A stretch of 59,246 bases of DNA. Origin: Afipia sp. 64-13. GTDB lineage: Bacteria; Pseudomonadota; Alphaproteobacteria; Rhizobiales; Xanthobacteraceae. Location of the stretch: positions 1 through 59,246 of the forward strand of contig MKUJ01000013.1 of the NCBI GenBank assembly GCA_001897755.1. The letters are read 5' to 3'. Below are positions 17,668 to 26,798 of the stretch, piece by piece. The notes beneath the pieces were generated by a model. The model searched no databases and was not told the origin of the DNA. It worked only from the letters and a program-made list of their open reading frames with translations. How positions within the stretch are numbered: the first letter of the stretch is position 1; each line of letters opens with the position of its first letter. The position numbers were made by a program, and so were the translations under genes.

Positions 17668-18603
17668 ATGTTTACGCCAATTGCAAACCCCACGACCCAG
17701 CCGACCGCTGCGAAGTTCGGCGAGCAGGACCTGATCCGTCGCTCCGCTTCATCCGTCACGCCGCCAGCAAAGCGGCTGACGGAAGTGGCCAAGCTGATCG
17801 ACGTATCGAAATGCATCGGCTGCAAGGCATGCCAGGCGGCATGCCTTGAGTGGAACAACCTGACCGAGGAAGTCGGCATCAACGTGGGCAGTTACACCAA
17901 CCCCCACGATCTGACGCCGAACACCTGGACGCTGATGCGTTTCTCGGAATACGAGAATCCGGAGACCGGAAATCTCGAATGGCTGATCCGCAAGGACGGC
18001 TGCATGCACTGTGAGGATCCGGGCTGCCTCAAGGCCTGTCCGGCTCCGGGCGCGATCGTGCAGTACTCGAACGGTATTGTCGATTTCGTCCACGACAAGT
18101 GCATCGGCTGCGGCTACTGCGTGAAGGGATGCCCGTTCAACATCCCGCGTCTCACCAAGAACGATCCGAAGGCCTACAAGTGTACGCTTTGCGTCGACCG
18201 CGTCGCGGTCGGCCAGGGTCCGGCCTGCCAGAAGGCATGTCCGACACAGGCCATCGTGTTCGGCACCAAGGATGAGATGAAGAAGTGGGCCGATCATCGC
18301 ATCAAGGATCTCAAGTCGCGCGGCTTCAAGAATGCCGGCCTCTATGATCCTCCAGGCGTGAGCGGCACTCACGTCATGTATGTGCTGCAGCATGCGGACA
18401 AACCGCAGATCTACGCCAACCTTGCCAACAATCCGTCGATCAGTCCGGTCGTCGAGATCTGGAAGGGTGTGACGAAGTATGCGGGTCTGGCCGCGATCGG
18501 CGCGTTTGCCGCGATCGGCTTCCTCCATCATGCGATCTCCGGACCTAACCGGGTGTCGGCTGAGGACGAGAAGAACGCTGAGCGGCTTACGGAGGGTCAG
18601 TAA
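17668..18603 (+). CDS. fdnH: Formate dehydrogenase beta subunit, four [4Fe-4S] protein
   Basis: A 311-residue electron-transfer subunit. Four cysteine groups are visible: [15 protein letters not shown] near residue 50, [14 protein letters not shown] near 112, [12 protein letters not shown] near 146, and CTLCVDR with CQKACP near 170-190. A single hydrophobic segment near residues 268-290 anchors it in the membrane, as in FdnH/FdoH. It passes electrons from the molybdenum subunit to the cytochrome b subunit. It starts 15 bp after fdnG and ends 2 bp before the gamma gene. Confidence 0.95.
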   Translation: MFTPIANPTTQPTAAKFGEQDLIRRSASSVTPPAKRLTEVAKLIDVSKCIGCKACQAACLEWNNLTEEVGINVGSYTNPHDLTPNTWTLMRFSEYENPETGNLEWLIRKDGCMHCEDPGCLKACPAPGAIVQYSNGIVDFVHDKCIGCGYCVKGCPFNIPRLTKNDPKAYKCTLCVDRVAVGQGPACQKACPTQAIVFGTKDEMKKWADHRIKDLKSRGFKNAGLYDPPGVSGTHVMYVLQHADKPQIYANLANNPSISPVVEIWKGVTKYAGLAAIGAFAAIGFLHHAISGPNRVSAEDEKNAERLTEGQ

Positions 18604-18605
18604 TC

Positions 18606-19277
18606 ATGAGCACTGAAGTCGAAAAAGGCGACGGCGTTCACCGGGGAAGCCCCGGCGGCCCCGTCGTTGTCGATCGGTACACGGCAGGTGCCCGGATCAA
18701 CCACTGGATCACGGCGGTCAGCCTCGTGCTGCTCGCCTTGTCCGGACTGGCGCTCTTTTCGCCTGTTCTGTATCCGCTTTCCGGTCTGTTCGGCGGCGGC
18801 AGCACCACCCGCATGCTCCATCCGTGGATCGGTGTGGTGCTGTTTGTCAGCTTCATGGGCCTGTTCTTCCGGTTCTTCCGCCTCAATCTGTGGGAGCACA
18901 CCGACAGTGTCTGGCTCAGTCGCCTCCGCGATGTCCTCGCGGGCGACGAGAACAAGCTGCCGGAAGTCGGCAAGTACAACGCCGGTCAGAAGATGGTGTT
19001 CTGGTCGATGTCGCTGCTGATCCTGGTTCTGATCACCAGCGGCGTGGTGATCTGGGATCAGTATTTCGCGGAGTACTTCACCATCGACCAGCGTCGGATC
19101 GCGGTTCTCGTCCACTCGATCACGGCCATCGTGGCGATCTGTGTCTGGATCGTTCACGTCTACGCCGCGATCTGGGTCCGTGGCACGATCAGCGCCATGA
19201 CCCGTGGCCAGGTGACTGGCGGCTGGGCCTGGCGCCATCACCGCAAGTGGCTGAAAGAACTGGTGGCAGGAAAGTAA
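18606..19277 (+). CDS. fdnI: Formate dehydrogenase gamma subunit, cytochrome b556
   Basis: A 223-residue membrane protein with about four hydrophobic helices and the family opening RINHWITAVSLVLLALSGLALF. His residues suitable as heme ligands occur in RINHW, MLHPW, LVHSI and IVHVYAA. It accepts electrons from the beta subunit and reduces quinone at the membrane, as FdnI/FdoI does. It closes the three-subunit enzyme genes. Confidence 0.93.
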   Translation: MSTEVEKGDGVHRGSPGGPVVVDRYTAGARINHWITAVSLVLLALSGLALFSPVLYPLSGLFGGGSTTRMLHPWIGVVLFVSFMGLFFRFFRLNLWEHTDSVWLSRLRDVLAGDENKLPEVGKYNAGQKMVFWSMSLLILVLITSGVVIWDQYFAEYFTIDQRRIAVLVHSITAIVAICVWIVHVYAAIWVRGTISAMTRGQVTGGWAWRHHRKWLKELVAGK

Positions 19278-19292
19278 TATCTGTCATATTAC

Positions 19293-19319
19293 GAGTGCCG
19301 GCGCGATGCGCCGGCACTC
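19293..19319 (+). terminator. Strong hairpin between fdnI and fdhE
   Basis: GAGTGCCGGCGC and its exact complement form a 12-bp stem around GAT, 15 bases after the fdnI stop. No run of T follows, so it is not a classical terminator. It may protect the structural-gene mRNA or reduce transcription into fdhE and the sel genes. Confidence 0.5.
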
Positions 19320-19385
19320 ATTCAATCCGGCAAAAATAACGGGTTTGATGAGACACGTGGCCCGTGAGGTTCGTGAGGTATAGAG

Positions 19386-20300
19386 ATGTCGCGCGTCGAT
19401 ACGACTGAGCCAGATCCGTCTGTTATTGGTAATATTCCCACACCGCCCTTTGCGCGTCTGTCCGATCCGAAGCGATTGTTTGCAGACCGCGCGGCGAGAT
19501 TCCGCTATCTGGCCGAGGGCCATGACCTTGCGGCCTATCTGAAGTTTCTCGCGGGACTTTGCGAGGCCCAATCCGCCATCCAGGATGATTTGCCCGAGCC
19601 GACCCCGATCGACCCGGAGGTGCTGGCGCGGGCGCACGCCCACAAGATGCCGCCGATCGATCGGGGGAAATTTGCCGCCGATCCGGCCTTCGAGGCGACG
19701 TTCGAGCGCCTGCTCGGCGCCGCCGGAAGTCTGGAGATGCCCGCACCGGCGAAGGATGCGTTGAGCCGTGTCCTGGCGGCCGACAAGAATGCCCGCGAGA
19801 CGATGATCCAGAACGTTCTCGCCGAGGCGATTCCGGTGGAAGCCATCGCCGAACATGTGTTTGTCGCGGCCGCCCTGCAAGTTCATTTTGCCCGTCTCGC
19901 GGCCACTCTCAATGCGAAGGAACTGGTCTCCGTCGGAGAAGGGGTGTGCCCGTCCTGCGGCGGGGCGCCGTCCTCGACCGTGATCGTGAACTGGCCGCGT
20001 GCGCCGGGAACGCGATTCTGTTCGTGTTCGCTGTGCGGCACGTTGTGGAATCACATCCGCAGCAAGTGCACGCTGTGCGGCTCGACTCGCAAGATCGTCT
20101 TCCAGGAGGTTGAGGGTCACAGCAACGTCAAAGCCGAGACCTGTGACGATTGCCATGGCTATATGAAGGTCCTCAACCAGCAGAAAGATGCCGCGCTCGA
20201 TCCGGTCGCCGACGACGTGGCGACGCTGGGCCTCGATCTGCTGGTGCGCGAACTCGGCTTCCGTCGCGGCGGGGTCAATCCCTTCCTGATCGGCTATTAA
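19386..20300 (+). CDS. fdhE: Formate dehydrogenase accessory protein FdhE
   Basis: A 304-residue cytoplasmic protein. Its C-terminal half has the four CxxC pairs expected of FdhE: Cys188/191 (CPSCGG), Cys214/217 (CSLCG), Cys228/231 (CTLCG) and Cys253/256 (CDDCHG). These bind iron in a rubredoxin-like manner. FdhE helps mature respiratory formate dehydrogenases before export. It sits between the enzyme genes and selA and reads in the same direction, 10 bp before selA. Confidence 0.95.
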   Translation: MSRVDTTEPDPSVIGNIPTPPFARLSDPKRLFADRAARFRYLAEGHDLAAYLKFLAGLCEAQSAIQDDLPEPTPIDPEVLARAHAHKMPPIDRGKFAADPAFEATFERLLGAAGSLEMPAPAKDALSRVLAADKNARETMIQNVLAEAIPVEAIAEHVFVAAALQVHFARLAATLNAKELVSVGEGVCPSCGGAPSSTVIVNWPRAPGTRFCSCSLCGTLWNHIRSKCTLCGSTRKIVFQEVEGHSNVKAETCDDCHGYMKVLNQQKDAALDPVADDVATLGLDLLVRELGFRRGGVNPFLIGY

Positions 20301-20310
20301 GGAGGCCGAG

Positions 20311-21741
20311 ATGGGTGACGGGCGAACAATCCCCGGCCGCATTCCGTCTGTCGACGAGATTCTGAAGACCGCGGCGGCGGTTGATGCGATCGACCGTTTC
20401 GGCCGCCCGTCGGTCGTCGATGCCATTCGCCGCAGCGCGGAGGATGTGCGCGCCAGCCTTGCCAAGGCCAACGGGCACGCGGCGTCGGTGAAAAGCAGCG
20501 CCGAGTCGATCATGACGTCTGCGGTGGCGCGTCTCGAGCGCCAGGCCGAGCCGAACGCCAGGCCGGTGTTCAATCTCACCGGCACCATCCTGCACACCAA
20601 TCTCGGACGCGCTATCCTCGCGGAGGCCGCGATCGAAGCCGCGACCCGTGCCATGCGCGAGGCGATGGCTCTGGAGTTCGATCTTGCCGAAGGCAGGCGC
20701 GGCGAGCGCGACGGCCTGGTCCGCGATCTGCTCTGCGAGCTTACCGGCGCTGAAGATGCGACCGTGGTCAACAATAACGCCGCCGCCGTTCTGCTCGCGC
20801 TCAATACTTTCGGTCGGGCCAGGGACGTGATCATTTCGCGCGGCGAACTGATCGAGATCGGCGGCTCGTTCCGGATGCCGGAGATCATGGCGCGCGCCGG
20901 CACGAGATTGGTCGAGGTCGGCACCACCAACCGTACGCATGAGAAGGATTACGCCGCTGCGATCGGTCCGAAAACCGGCCTGATCCTCAAGGTCCACACC
21001 TCGAACTACCGGATCGAGGGATTCTCCAAATCGGTGTCCGGCAAGGCGCTGGCCGAGCTTGCTCATGCCAGGCAGGTGCCGCTGATCAATGATCTTGGCT
21101 CCGGCACGTTGGTCGATCTCGCGCGCTACGGCCTCGTCCATGAGCAGACGGTGGCCGAGGCGGTGGCGGAGGGCGCCGATCTTGTCACCTTCTCCGGCGA
21201 CAAGCTGCTTGGCGGCCCGCAGGCCGGTTTCATCGTCGGCCGCAAGGAGTTGATCGCGAAGCTCAACAAGAATCCGATGAAGCGCGCCTTGCGGATGGAC
21301 AAGATCCGGCTCGCCGCCGTCGAGGCGACGCTGCGGCTGTATCGCGATCCGGATCGTCTGGCCGAGCGGTTGCCGACCCTGCGGATGATGGCGCGCCCGC
21401 GACAGGATATCGAAACGCAGGCCGCCCGTATTCTTCCGGCGATCACGGCGGCCGTGGCGCCGCGTTACAGCGCGAGCGTGACGCCATGTGCAAGCCAGAT
21501 CGGCTCCGGCGCGCTGCCGCTGGAAACGATTCCGAGCGCCGGCATCGCCATCGGCTTTGCCGGTCCGCGCGGCCGCGGCCGCGCGCTTGCCGAACTGGTC
21601 ACGGCATTCCGGCAGCTTCCAATGCCGGTGATTGGTCGGATTGAGGACGATACGTTCGTGCTGGATCTGCGCTGCCTCGAGGATGAGGCGGGGTTCGTTC
21701 GCAATCTGGCGCAACTGAGGCGGGGAGGGGATTCGCAATGA
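20311..21741 (+). CDS. selA: L-seryl-tRNA(Sec) selenium transferase SelA
   Basis: A 476-residue PLP enzyme that converts Ser-tRNA(Sec) to Sec-tRNA(Sec) using selenophosphate. The PLP lysine is Lys298 in FSGDKLLGGPQAG. Other family segments are IPSVDEIL at the N-terminus, NLTGTILHTNLGRA near residue 88, VVNNNAAAVLLAL near 152 and DLGSGTLVDL near 261. Length and motif spacing match bacterial SelA (E. coli 463). AAGGAGG lies just upstream. The stop overlaps the next ATG (ATGA at 21738-21741), so translation is coupled to the following gene. Confidence 0.97.
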   Translation: MGDGRTIPGRIPSVDEILKTAAAVDAIDRFGRPSVVDAIRRSAEDVRASLAKANGHAASVKSSAESIMTSAVARLERQAEPNARPVFNLTGTILHTNLGRAILAEAAIEAATRAMREAMALEFDLAEGRRGERDGLVRDLLCELTGAEDATVVNNNAAAVLLALNTFGRARDVIISRGELIEIGGSFRMPEIMARAGTRLVEVGTTNRTHEKDYAAAIGPKTGLILKVHTSNYRIEGFSKSVSGKALAELAHARQVPLINDLGSGTLVDLARYGLVHEQTVAEAVAEGADLVTFSGDKLLGGPQAGFIVGRKELIAKLNKNPMKRALRMDKIRLAAVEATLRLYRDPDRLAERLPTLRMMARPRQDIETQAARILPAITAAVAPRYSASVTPCASQIGSGALPLETIPSAGIAIGFAGPRGRGRALAELVTAFRQLPMPVIGRIEDDTFVLDLRCLEDEAGFVRNLAQLRRGGDSQ

Positions 21742-22535
21742 ACTGGCGCGACACCCTTGCTCTTTTTGGCGGCAAGCCCAAGGAGCGCCCGGCCGCCGAA
21801 TTGATGGCCGATGCGCTCGATGCCGCGGAACACAGCGATTATGAAACCGCGCTCGCGATCTGGGGGCCGCTCGCCCATCAGGGCGTGGCGCGGGCGCAGA
21901 ACAATATCGGCATGTGCTTTGCCGATGGCCTTGGCGTCGAACGCGACACGGCGCTGGCGCTGAAATGGCTGACGCTCGCGGCCGAAGGCGGCGACCCGCT
22001 TGGGCAGCGCAATCTGGCCGAGGTCTATTTCAAGGGCGAGGGCGTCGAGGCCAATGCCGTGCGGGCGGCGGAGCTCTACCGCGCCGCGGCCGAGCAGGGC
22101 GATGGTCCGGCGCAGGACATGCTGTCGTGGATGCTGTTCGAGAACCAGATGATCCCCGGCGAGATCGCCGAAGCGAAGCAGTGGGCGGAAGCCGCCGCCG
22201 CTCAGGGCGTGGTGGCCTCAATGACCCGGCTCGGCATGATCTATCACAACGCGATCGGCGTTGAGCGAGATCCGGCGGAAGCGGCGCGCTGGTGGGACAA
22301 GGCGGCCGCGCGGGGCGATGTGGATTCGCAGGCCATGCTGGGCGCGGCCTATCAGCTCGGGGCCGGCGTGCCGCGCGATCCCATCGCCGCGCTGATGTGG
22401 CTGTTGCGGGCGCAGGCCGGCGGCAGCAAGCTTGCGGATTCCTTTATTCCGCCGACCTCGGCGTCGATGTCCGACGCGGATATCGAACGGGCGCAGAAGC
22501 TGTCGCAAATGCCCCTCGTGGAGCCGGCATCATGA
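21738..22535 (+). CDS. Sel1-like (TPR-type) repeat protein in the selA-selB operon
   Basis: A 265-residue protein of Sel1-like repeats, each about 36 residues. Examples are AQNNIGMCFADGLGVERDTALALKW, GQRNLAEVYFKGEGVEAN and SQAMLGAAYQLGAGVPRD (each quoted in part). No signal peptide is visible, so it is probably cytoplasmic. Such repeats form protein-binding superhelices. Its ATG overlaps the selA stop and its TGA overlaps the selB start, so it is translated in lockstep with both. That makes a role with SelA or SelB, for example as a scaffold, a reasonable inference. The name Sel1 comes from a worm gene and has nothing to do with selenium. Confidence 0.88.
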   Translation: MNWRDTLALFGGKPKERPAAELMADALDAAEHSDYETALAIWGPLAHQGVARAQNNIGMCFADGLGVERDTALALKWLTLAAEGGDPLGQRNLAEVYFKGEGVEANAVRAAELYRAAAEQGDGPAQDMLSWMLFENQMIPGEIAEAKQWAEAAAAQGVVASMTRLGMIYHNAIGVERDPAEAARWWDKAAARGDVDSQAMLGAAYQLGAGVPRDPIAALMWLLRAQAGGSKLADSFIPPTSASMSDADIERAQKLSQMPLVEPAS

Positions 22536-24607
22536 TTGTCGGGACCGCCGGACATATCGATCACGGCAAGACCTCGCTGGTGCGGGCGCTGACCGGTGTC
22601 GATACCGATCGGTTCAAGGAGGAGAAGGCACGAGGCATCTCGGTCGATCTCGGCTTCGCCTATCTGCCGACGCCCGATGGCGGCATTCTCGGCTTCATCG
22701 ACGTGCCGGGTCACGAGCGTTTCGTGCACAACATGCTTGCAGGCGCGACCGGCATCGATTTCGTGTTGCTGGTGGTGGCCGCCGACGACGGCGTGATGCC
22801 GCAGACCATCGAGCATCTGGCAATCATCAATCTGCTTGGCATCAGCCATGGCGTGGTGGCGATCACCAAGGCGGATCTGGTCGATACCGATCGTCTTGCC
22901 GAGGTGCGGAGCGAAATCGCCAATGTGCTGGCGCCGACGGGCCTCGCCGATGCGCAGATGCTGGCCGTCTCCAGCCAGACCGGGCAGGGCATTTCCGAGC
23001 TCCGCGACAGGCTGTTTGCCGAGTCCAGGGCACAACAGAGCCGGTCGGCCAAGGGACGTTTCCGCCTGGCGGTGGATCGCTCCTTCACTCTGGCGGGCGC
23101 AGGCACGGTGGTGACCGGGACGGTGCTGTCGGGCAGCGTCGCTGTCGGCGATCAGGTGATGATCAGCCCATCGGGGAAAACGGCGCGCGTGCGCGCGATC
23201 CATGCACAGAATCAGCCTGCGCAGACCGGGCGCGCGGGCGACCGCTGCGCGCTCAATCTGGTCGGCGATTCCATCAGCAAGGATGCGATCGCGCGCGGCG
23301 ATGTCGTGCTTGATCCCGAACTGCACGCACCGGCCGATCGCATCGATGCGATCGTGCGTGTCCTTGCCTCGGAAACGAAGCCGCTCACACAGTGGATGCC
23401 GGTTCGTCTGCATCATGCCGCGACGGAGGTTGGCGCGCGCGTGGTGTTGCTCGGCGACGAGCCGGTTCCGCCGGGCGGCGAGGCCTTTGTCCAGCTCGTG
23501 CTGGAACGGCCGGTGGCGGTCGCGACCGGTGACCGTTTCGTGCTGCGCGACACCACGGCGCAACGAACCATCGGCGGCGGATCGTTCATCGATCTGCGGG
23601 CGCCGGCCCGCAAGCGGCGCACGCAGGAGCGCGTGGCGCAGCTTGAGGCGCTGGCGATTCCGGATACGGAAAAAGCGCTCGCGGCTCTGATCGACCGCGC
23701 GCCGGGTTATCTCGATTTTTCCGCCTTTGTTCGCGATCATGCCGTCTCGGCCACGGAGCGCGATGCGATGATTGCGCGGATGAGTCTGCTGAGGCTGCCG
23801 ACCGCGAAGACCGAATATGTGATCTCGCCGGTGGGCTGGCTGCGGCTCAAGAACGACATTCTGGCCGTGCTGAAGAAATTCCATGCCGACAATCCCAATC
23901 TTGCCGGCATCGGCCTTGAGCGGCTCCGTCTACAACTCGAGCCGCGCCTGCCGGCGCCGGCCTTCGTGGCGCTGCTACATGGACTGGTGCGCACCAAGGA
24001 TATCACGCTCGACGGCTCCTGGATCCGTCTGCCGGGGCACGAGGTCCATCTTACGCCCCAGGACGAGGCGATGTGGACCAAGATCAAGCCTTACATCGTG
24101 GATGCCGCGCGCTTCCGGCCGCCGCGGGTGCGGGACATCGCCGGCTACATCTGCGTGCCGGAGCAGGAGGTGCGCCGGCTGCTCAAATTGCTCGGCCGGA
24201 TGGGGCGGGTCGATGAGGTCGCGCACGACCATTTCTTCCTGCGCGAGACCGTCGCCGAGATGGTCGTGATCATGACCGATCTGGCGGCGACGATCCCTGA
24301 CGGCCAGTTCACCGCCGCGCAATTCCGCGACTGCCTCGACAATGGCCGGAAAGTCGCGATTCAGATTCTTGAGTTTTTTGACCGTCACGGTGTTACAATT
24401 CGTCGCGGCGATCTGCGACGGATCAACAAACATCGGCTTGACCTATTTCGCGGGCCAGCCGATGTATTGAAGGCGCCGAGCACGGTTCCGATATTGGAAA
24501 CCAAAGGAAGAGCATCGTTCCCGGTGGGGCGTCCGGACTTCAAATCCGGGAAGGACCGCGAGTCGGTTCTTGGTGGGTTCGACTCCCATTCTCTTCCGCC
24601 ACGGTAA
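22532..24607 (+). CDS. selB: Selenocysteine-specific elongation factor SelB, 3' end overlapping selC
   Basis: A 691-residue GTPase that delivers Sec-tRNA(Sec) to the ribosome at a UGA followed by a SECIS hairpin. It starts [20 protein letters not shown] (G1 motif), then [12 protein letters not shown] (G3) and ITKADL (G4). EF-Tu-like domains 2 and 3 follow, then winged-helix repeats for SECIS binding from about residue 430; the last conserved stretch is [16 protein letters not shown]. The frame does not stop there: it crosses about 19 more codons and the whole selC gene, ending at TAA 24605-24607. The last 33 residues are a translation of the tRNA gene. E. coli SelB has 614 residues. The ATG overlaps the previous stop by four bases. 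Confidence 0.95.
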   Translation: MIVGTAGHIDHGKTSLVRALTGVDTDRFKEEKARGISVDLGFAYLPTPDGGILGFIDVPGHERFVHNMLAGATGIDFVLLVVAADDGVMPQTIEHLAIINLLGISHGVVAITKADLVDTDRLAEVRSEIANVLAPTGLADAQMLAVSSQTGQGISELRDRLFAESRAQQSRSAKGRFRLAVDRSFTLAGAGTVVTGTVLSGSVAVGDQVMISPSGKTARVRAIHAQNQPAQTGRAGDRCALNLVGDSISKDAIARGDVVLDPELHAPADRIDAIVRVLASETKPLTQWMPVRLHHAATEVGARVVLLGDEPVPPGGEAFVQLVLERPVAVATGDRFVLRDTTAQRTIGGGSFIDLRAPARKRRTQERVAQLEALAIPDTEKALAALIDRAPGYLDFSAFVRDHAVSATERDAMIARMSLLRLPTAKTEYVISPVGWLRLKNDILAVLKKFHADNPNLAGIGLERLRLQLEPRLPAPAFVALLHGLVRTKDITLDGSWIRLPGHEVHLTPQDEAMWTKIKPYIVDAARFRPPRVRDIAGYICVPEQEVRRLLKLLGRMGRVDEVAHDHFFLRETVAEMVVIMTDLAATIPDGQFTAAQFRDCLDNGRKVAIQILEFFDRHGVTIRRGDLRRINKHRLDLFRGPADVLKAPSTVPILETKGRASFPVGRPDFKSGKDRESVLGGFDSHSLPPR
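24506..24601 (+). tRNA. selC: tRNA-Sec (anticodon TCA), inside the end of selB
   Basis: The 96-base gene starts GGAAGAGC and ends CTCTTCCGCCA, with CCA encoded. Seven acceptor pairs are perfect; the eighth (C13-T) is a mismatch. The anticodon stem CCGGA/TCCGG encloses CTTCAAA, with TCA at 24540-24542. The long variable arm AAGGACCG/CGGTTCTT forms an eight-pair stem with one wobble. GGTTCGACTCC marks the T arm. These features and the similarity to E. coli selC (95 bases) make the identity certain. The gene lies wholly within the selB reading frame on the same strand. Confidence 0.97.
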
Positions 24608-24625
24608 ACCCCGGAGGAGCGTGCC

Positions 24626-25093
24626 ATGACAGCGCAGACGCTGACGGCTTTTCTTGACGGACTCGAGCAGGTGGCCCATGCCGCCAGCACCGTCGAGGAG
24701 ACTTACCGCCGCGAGGCAGCAGAACGTTTCGAGGTGCTGGCGAAGGAGCGGGCCTATGGCTTTCGCCGCCTCAATCTGATGCGCAGTGTGGTCAATGCGA
24801 TCGCGGGCAGCAAGGACGAGGACGAGGCGATCGTGAGGGGCTCGGCGGCCTTTCTGCAGGAGGTCGGCTGGAGCTCGATCACCGAGGCGCAGCAGGAAGC
24901 GCTGGAGCATTTTCACCCGGTGATCCGCGCGGCATGGCAGGTCGTGGAATCGGAAGATCCCGAGGCCTCGTTCGCGAAGATCGGCGAGGAACTCAAGGGT
25001 TTCGAAGATTGGTTCGGCGGCGCGCGGCAAAGCGCGTTTCTGAGCGTGCTCGATCGCGAAGTGGTGGAGCTGCCGCTTGTCGAAGTCTGCTAA
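24626..25093 (+). CDS. Uncharacterised helical protein downstream of selC
   Basis: A 155-residue soluble protein that I do not recognise. It has no signal peptide or membrane segment and looks mostly alpha-helical (many Glu, Ala, Leu and Arg). The single Cys is the last residue (LVEVC). A strong ribosome site, GGAGGAG, lies before the ATG. It begins 24 bases after selC and overlaps the next gene by 17 bases. Because selC and the selA-selB genes run into it on the same strand, it is probably co-transcribed with the Sec machinery. Confidence 0.75.
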   Translation: MTAQTLTAFLDGLEQVAHAASTVEETYRREAAERFEVLAKERAYGFRRLNLMRSVVNAIAGSKDEDEAIVRGSAAFLQEVGWSSITEAQQEALEHFHPVIRAAWQVVESEDPEASFAKIGEELKGFEDWFGGARQSAFLSVLDREVVELPLVEVC

Positions 25094-25493
25094 GAAATCC
25101 GCCAGGCACAAGAAGCTTGAGGACTTCCTGTTCGACGATTGGATCGTCAGGGAATTCGAGCGGACCGACGGGTTCACCGCTCTGGTCGTGCTGGTCGCGA
25201 CGTCCAATCTCGGCGTCGTACCGCTCTCGTCCACCTTCATGCATGTGATCGGCGACGAGCTCGATTGGCACCATTTCAGCCTGCTGGTGCGCGGTGCCGG
25301 CGTCCCCTGGGACGGGGTGCTGCTGATGCCGGCAGTCGACGAGGATGGCGGTCCGATCGAGGATGCCAAGGCGAAAGAAGAGTTGCGGGCGCTGGAAGAG
25401 CGCATCAACGAAAATCGCCTCGTCATCAACGAGGGGCACTTCTTCGACAAATGGGGCCGGCGGATGAAGGTCGAGCCGGCCGAGGCCAACTAG
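25077..25493 (+). CDS. Uncharacterised acidic protein between selC and selD
   Basis: A 138-residue protein with a proposed TTG start at 25077, supported by GGAG about nine bases upstream and by overlap with the previous gene. It opens with a short basic segment (SKSAKKSARHKK), then a compact region with LVVLVATSNLGVVPL and ELDWHHFSLLVRG, and an acidic helical tail. I do not recognise the family and see no catalytic motif. Coupling to the preceding gene and its place between selC and selD suggest a Sec-linked or formate-linked accessory role (inference only). Confidence 0.72.
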   Translation: MSKSAKKSARHKKLEDFLFDDWIVREFERTDGFTALVVLVATSNLGVVPLSSTFMHVIGDELDWHHFSLLVRGAGVPWDGVLLMPAVDEDGGPIEDAKAKEELRALEERINENRLVINEGHFFDKWGRRMKVEPAEAN

Positions 25494-25513
25494 CGGCTGC
25501 CGTTTCGGATCGC

Positions 25514-26563
25514 TCAGCCCGTCACGCGCACGAGCGGCGGTCCGGCTTCGGCGCGCCCGATGATGCCCGCGGCGGGATAGCCGGCGGCCCTGATCTTTTC
25601 TAGGAGAGCGGGGGCCTTTTCAGCGGCGCATGAAATCAGCAGTCCGCCCGAGGTCTGCGGATCGACCAGCAGGTCGCGCTGCCACTGTGGCATGCCTTCG
25701 GCCAGCACGATGGCCTCGCCATAGCTGGCCCAGTTGCGGCCCGAGGCGCCGGTGATGTGCCCGCTCTGCGCAAATTTTGCAGCTTGCTTGAACAGCGGCA
25801 CCCTGGACGCTTCGATCACCAGCGAGAGGTTCGAGCCGCGCGCCATTTCCAAACCATGGCCGAGCAGACCGAAGCCGGTGACATCGGTCACGGCGTGCAC
25901 GGCCGGATCGCCGGACAGCTCGCCGCCGATGCGGTTGAGCAGCGTCGTCGAGGCGACCATTTCCGCATAGCCATCGCCGTCGAGATCGCCTTTCTTGATC
26001 GCCGCCGAGTAGACGCCGACTCCGATCGCCTTGGTCAGGATCAACACGTCACCCGGTCTGGCCTCGGCGTTGCGGCGGACCTGATCGGGATGGCAGATGC
26101 CGATCACGGCGAGGCCATAGATCGGCTCGGGGGCGTCGATGGAGTGGCCTCCGGCGACCGGGATGCCGGCCGTGGCACACACCGAGTTGCCGCCCGCGAT
26201 GATCTTGCGGACGTCGTCGACCGAAATCTTGCTGAGCGGCATGCCGAGGATCGCCAGCGCCATGATCGGCTTGCCACCCATGGCGTAGACATCCGAGATC
26301 GCATTGGTGGCGGCGATCCGGCCGAAATCGAACGGGTCATCCACCACGGGCATGAAGAAGTCGGTGGTGGCGATGATGCAGGTGTTGTCGTCGACCTGCC
26401 AGACGGCTGCGTCGTCGCCGGTCTCGACACCGACCAGGAGTTGCTTGTAGGGCGCGGCCGCGGGTTGGTTGGCCAGCAACTCCTGCAGCACGGAAGGTGC
26501 AAGCTTGCAGCCGCAGCCGCCGCCGTGAGCGAGGCTGGTAAGACGGAAAACAGGTGCGTTCAT
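25514..26563 (-). CDS. selD: Selenophosphate synthetase SelD
   Basis: A 349-residue enzyme that makes selenophosphate from selenide and ATP. The N-terminal glycine-rich loop HGGGCGCK places Cys17 and Lys20 at exactly the E. coli positions (Cys17, Lys20), so this is the Cys form, not a selenoprotein form. Other landmarks are [27 protein letters not shown] and [12 protein letters not shown]-like [15 protein letters not shown] at 26563 is chosen because GGGAG precedes it. It points toward the selA-selB-selC group and ends 20 bp from the preceding gene's stop, closing the Sec island. Confidence 0.97.
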   Translation of the reverse strand: MNAPVFRLTSLAHGGGCGCKLAPSVLQELLANQPAAAPYKQLLVGVETGDDAAVWQVDDNTCIIATTDFFMPVVDDPFDFGRIAATNAISDVYAMGGKPIMALAILGMPLSKISVDDVRKIIAGGNSVCATAGIPVAGGHSIDAPEPIYGLAVIGICHPDQVRRNAEARPGDVLILTKAIGVGVYSAAIKKGDLDGDGYAEMVASTTLLNRIGGELSGDPAVHAVTDVTGFGLLGHGLEMARGSNLSLVIEASRVPLFKQAAKFAQSGHITGASGRNWASYGEAIVLAEGMPQWQRDLLVDPQTSGGLLISCAAEKAPALLEKIRAAGYPAAGIIGRAEAGPPLVRVTG

Positions 26564-26798
26564 ATCACTCTCCCTGCGCATCCCGGCAAAAGCCATGTGA
26601 TTGCGGCCGGATTACGCATGTTGTCGGTCAGCATTTGTCCCGCCTTCATGGCGCGGAAAAATGCTTGGGTCGTGCCGCGCCGCGGCAGACTCGCCGGCAA
26701 TTCGCGCCCTGCGCGAAGCGGAGAGATTGTCAGGCGCAGAATACGGCGGATCGGTCCTGCGATGCAAATGCCGCTTTGGCTCCAGGCCCCGCCGCGGG

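Noticed and set aside
19293-19319. Full Rho-independent terminator after fdnI
   Set aside because: The stem is strong but no T tract follows, and fdhE and selA continue in the same direction. Kept as a low-confidence hairpin.
21738-22535. Sel1-repeat protein named as a selenium gene because of its name
   Set aside because: Sel1 refers to a nematode gene (suppressor/enhancer of lin-12). Only position, not name, suggests a Sec link.
22532-24607. The selB extension over selC as a pure annotation artefact with selB ending earlier
   Set aside because: No stop codon occurs in frame between the last conserved SelB helix and the end of selC. An assembly error remains possible and is stated in the finding.
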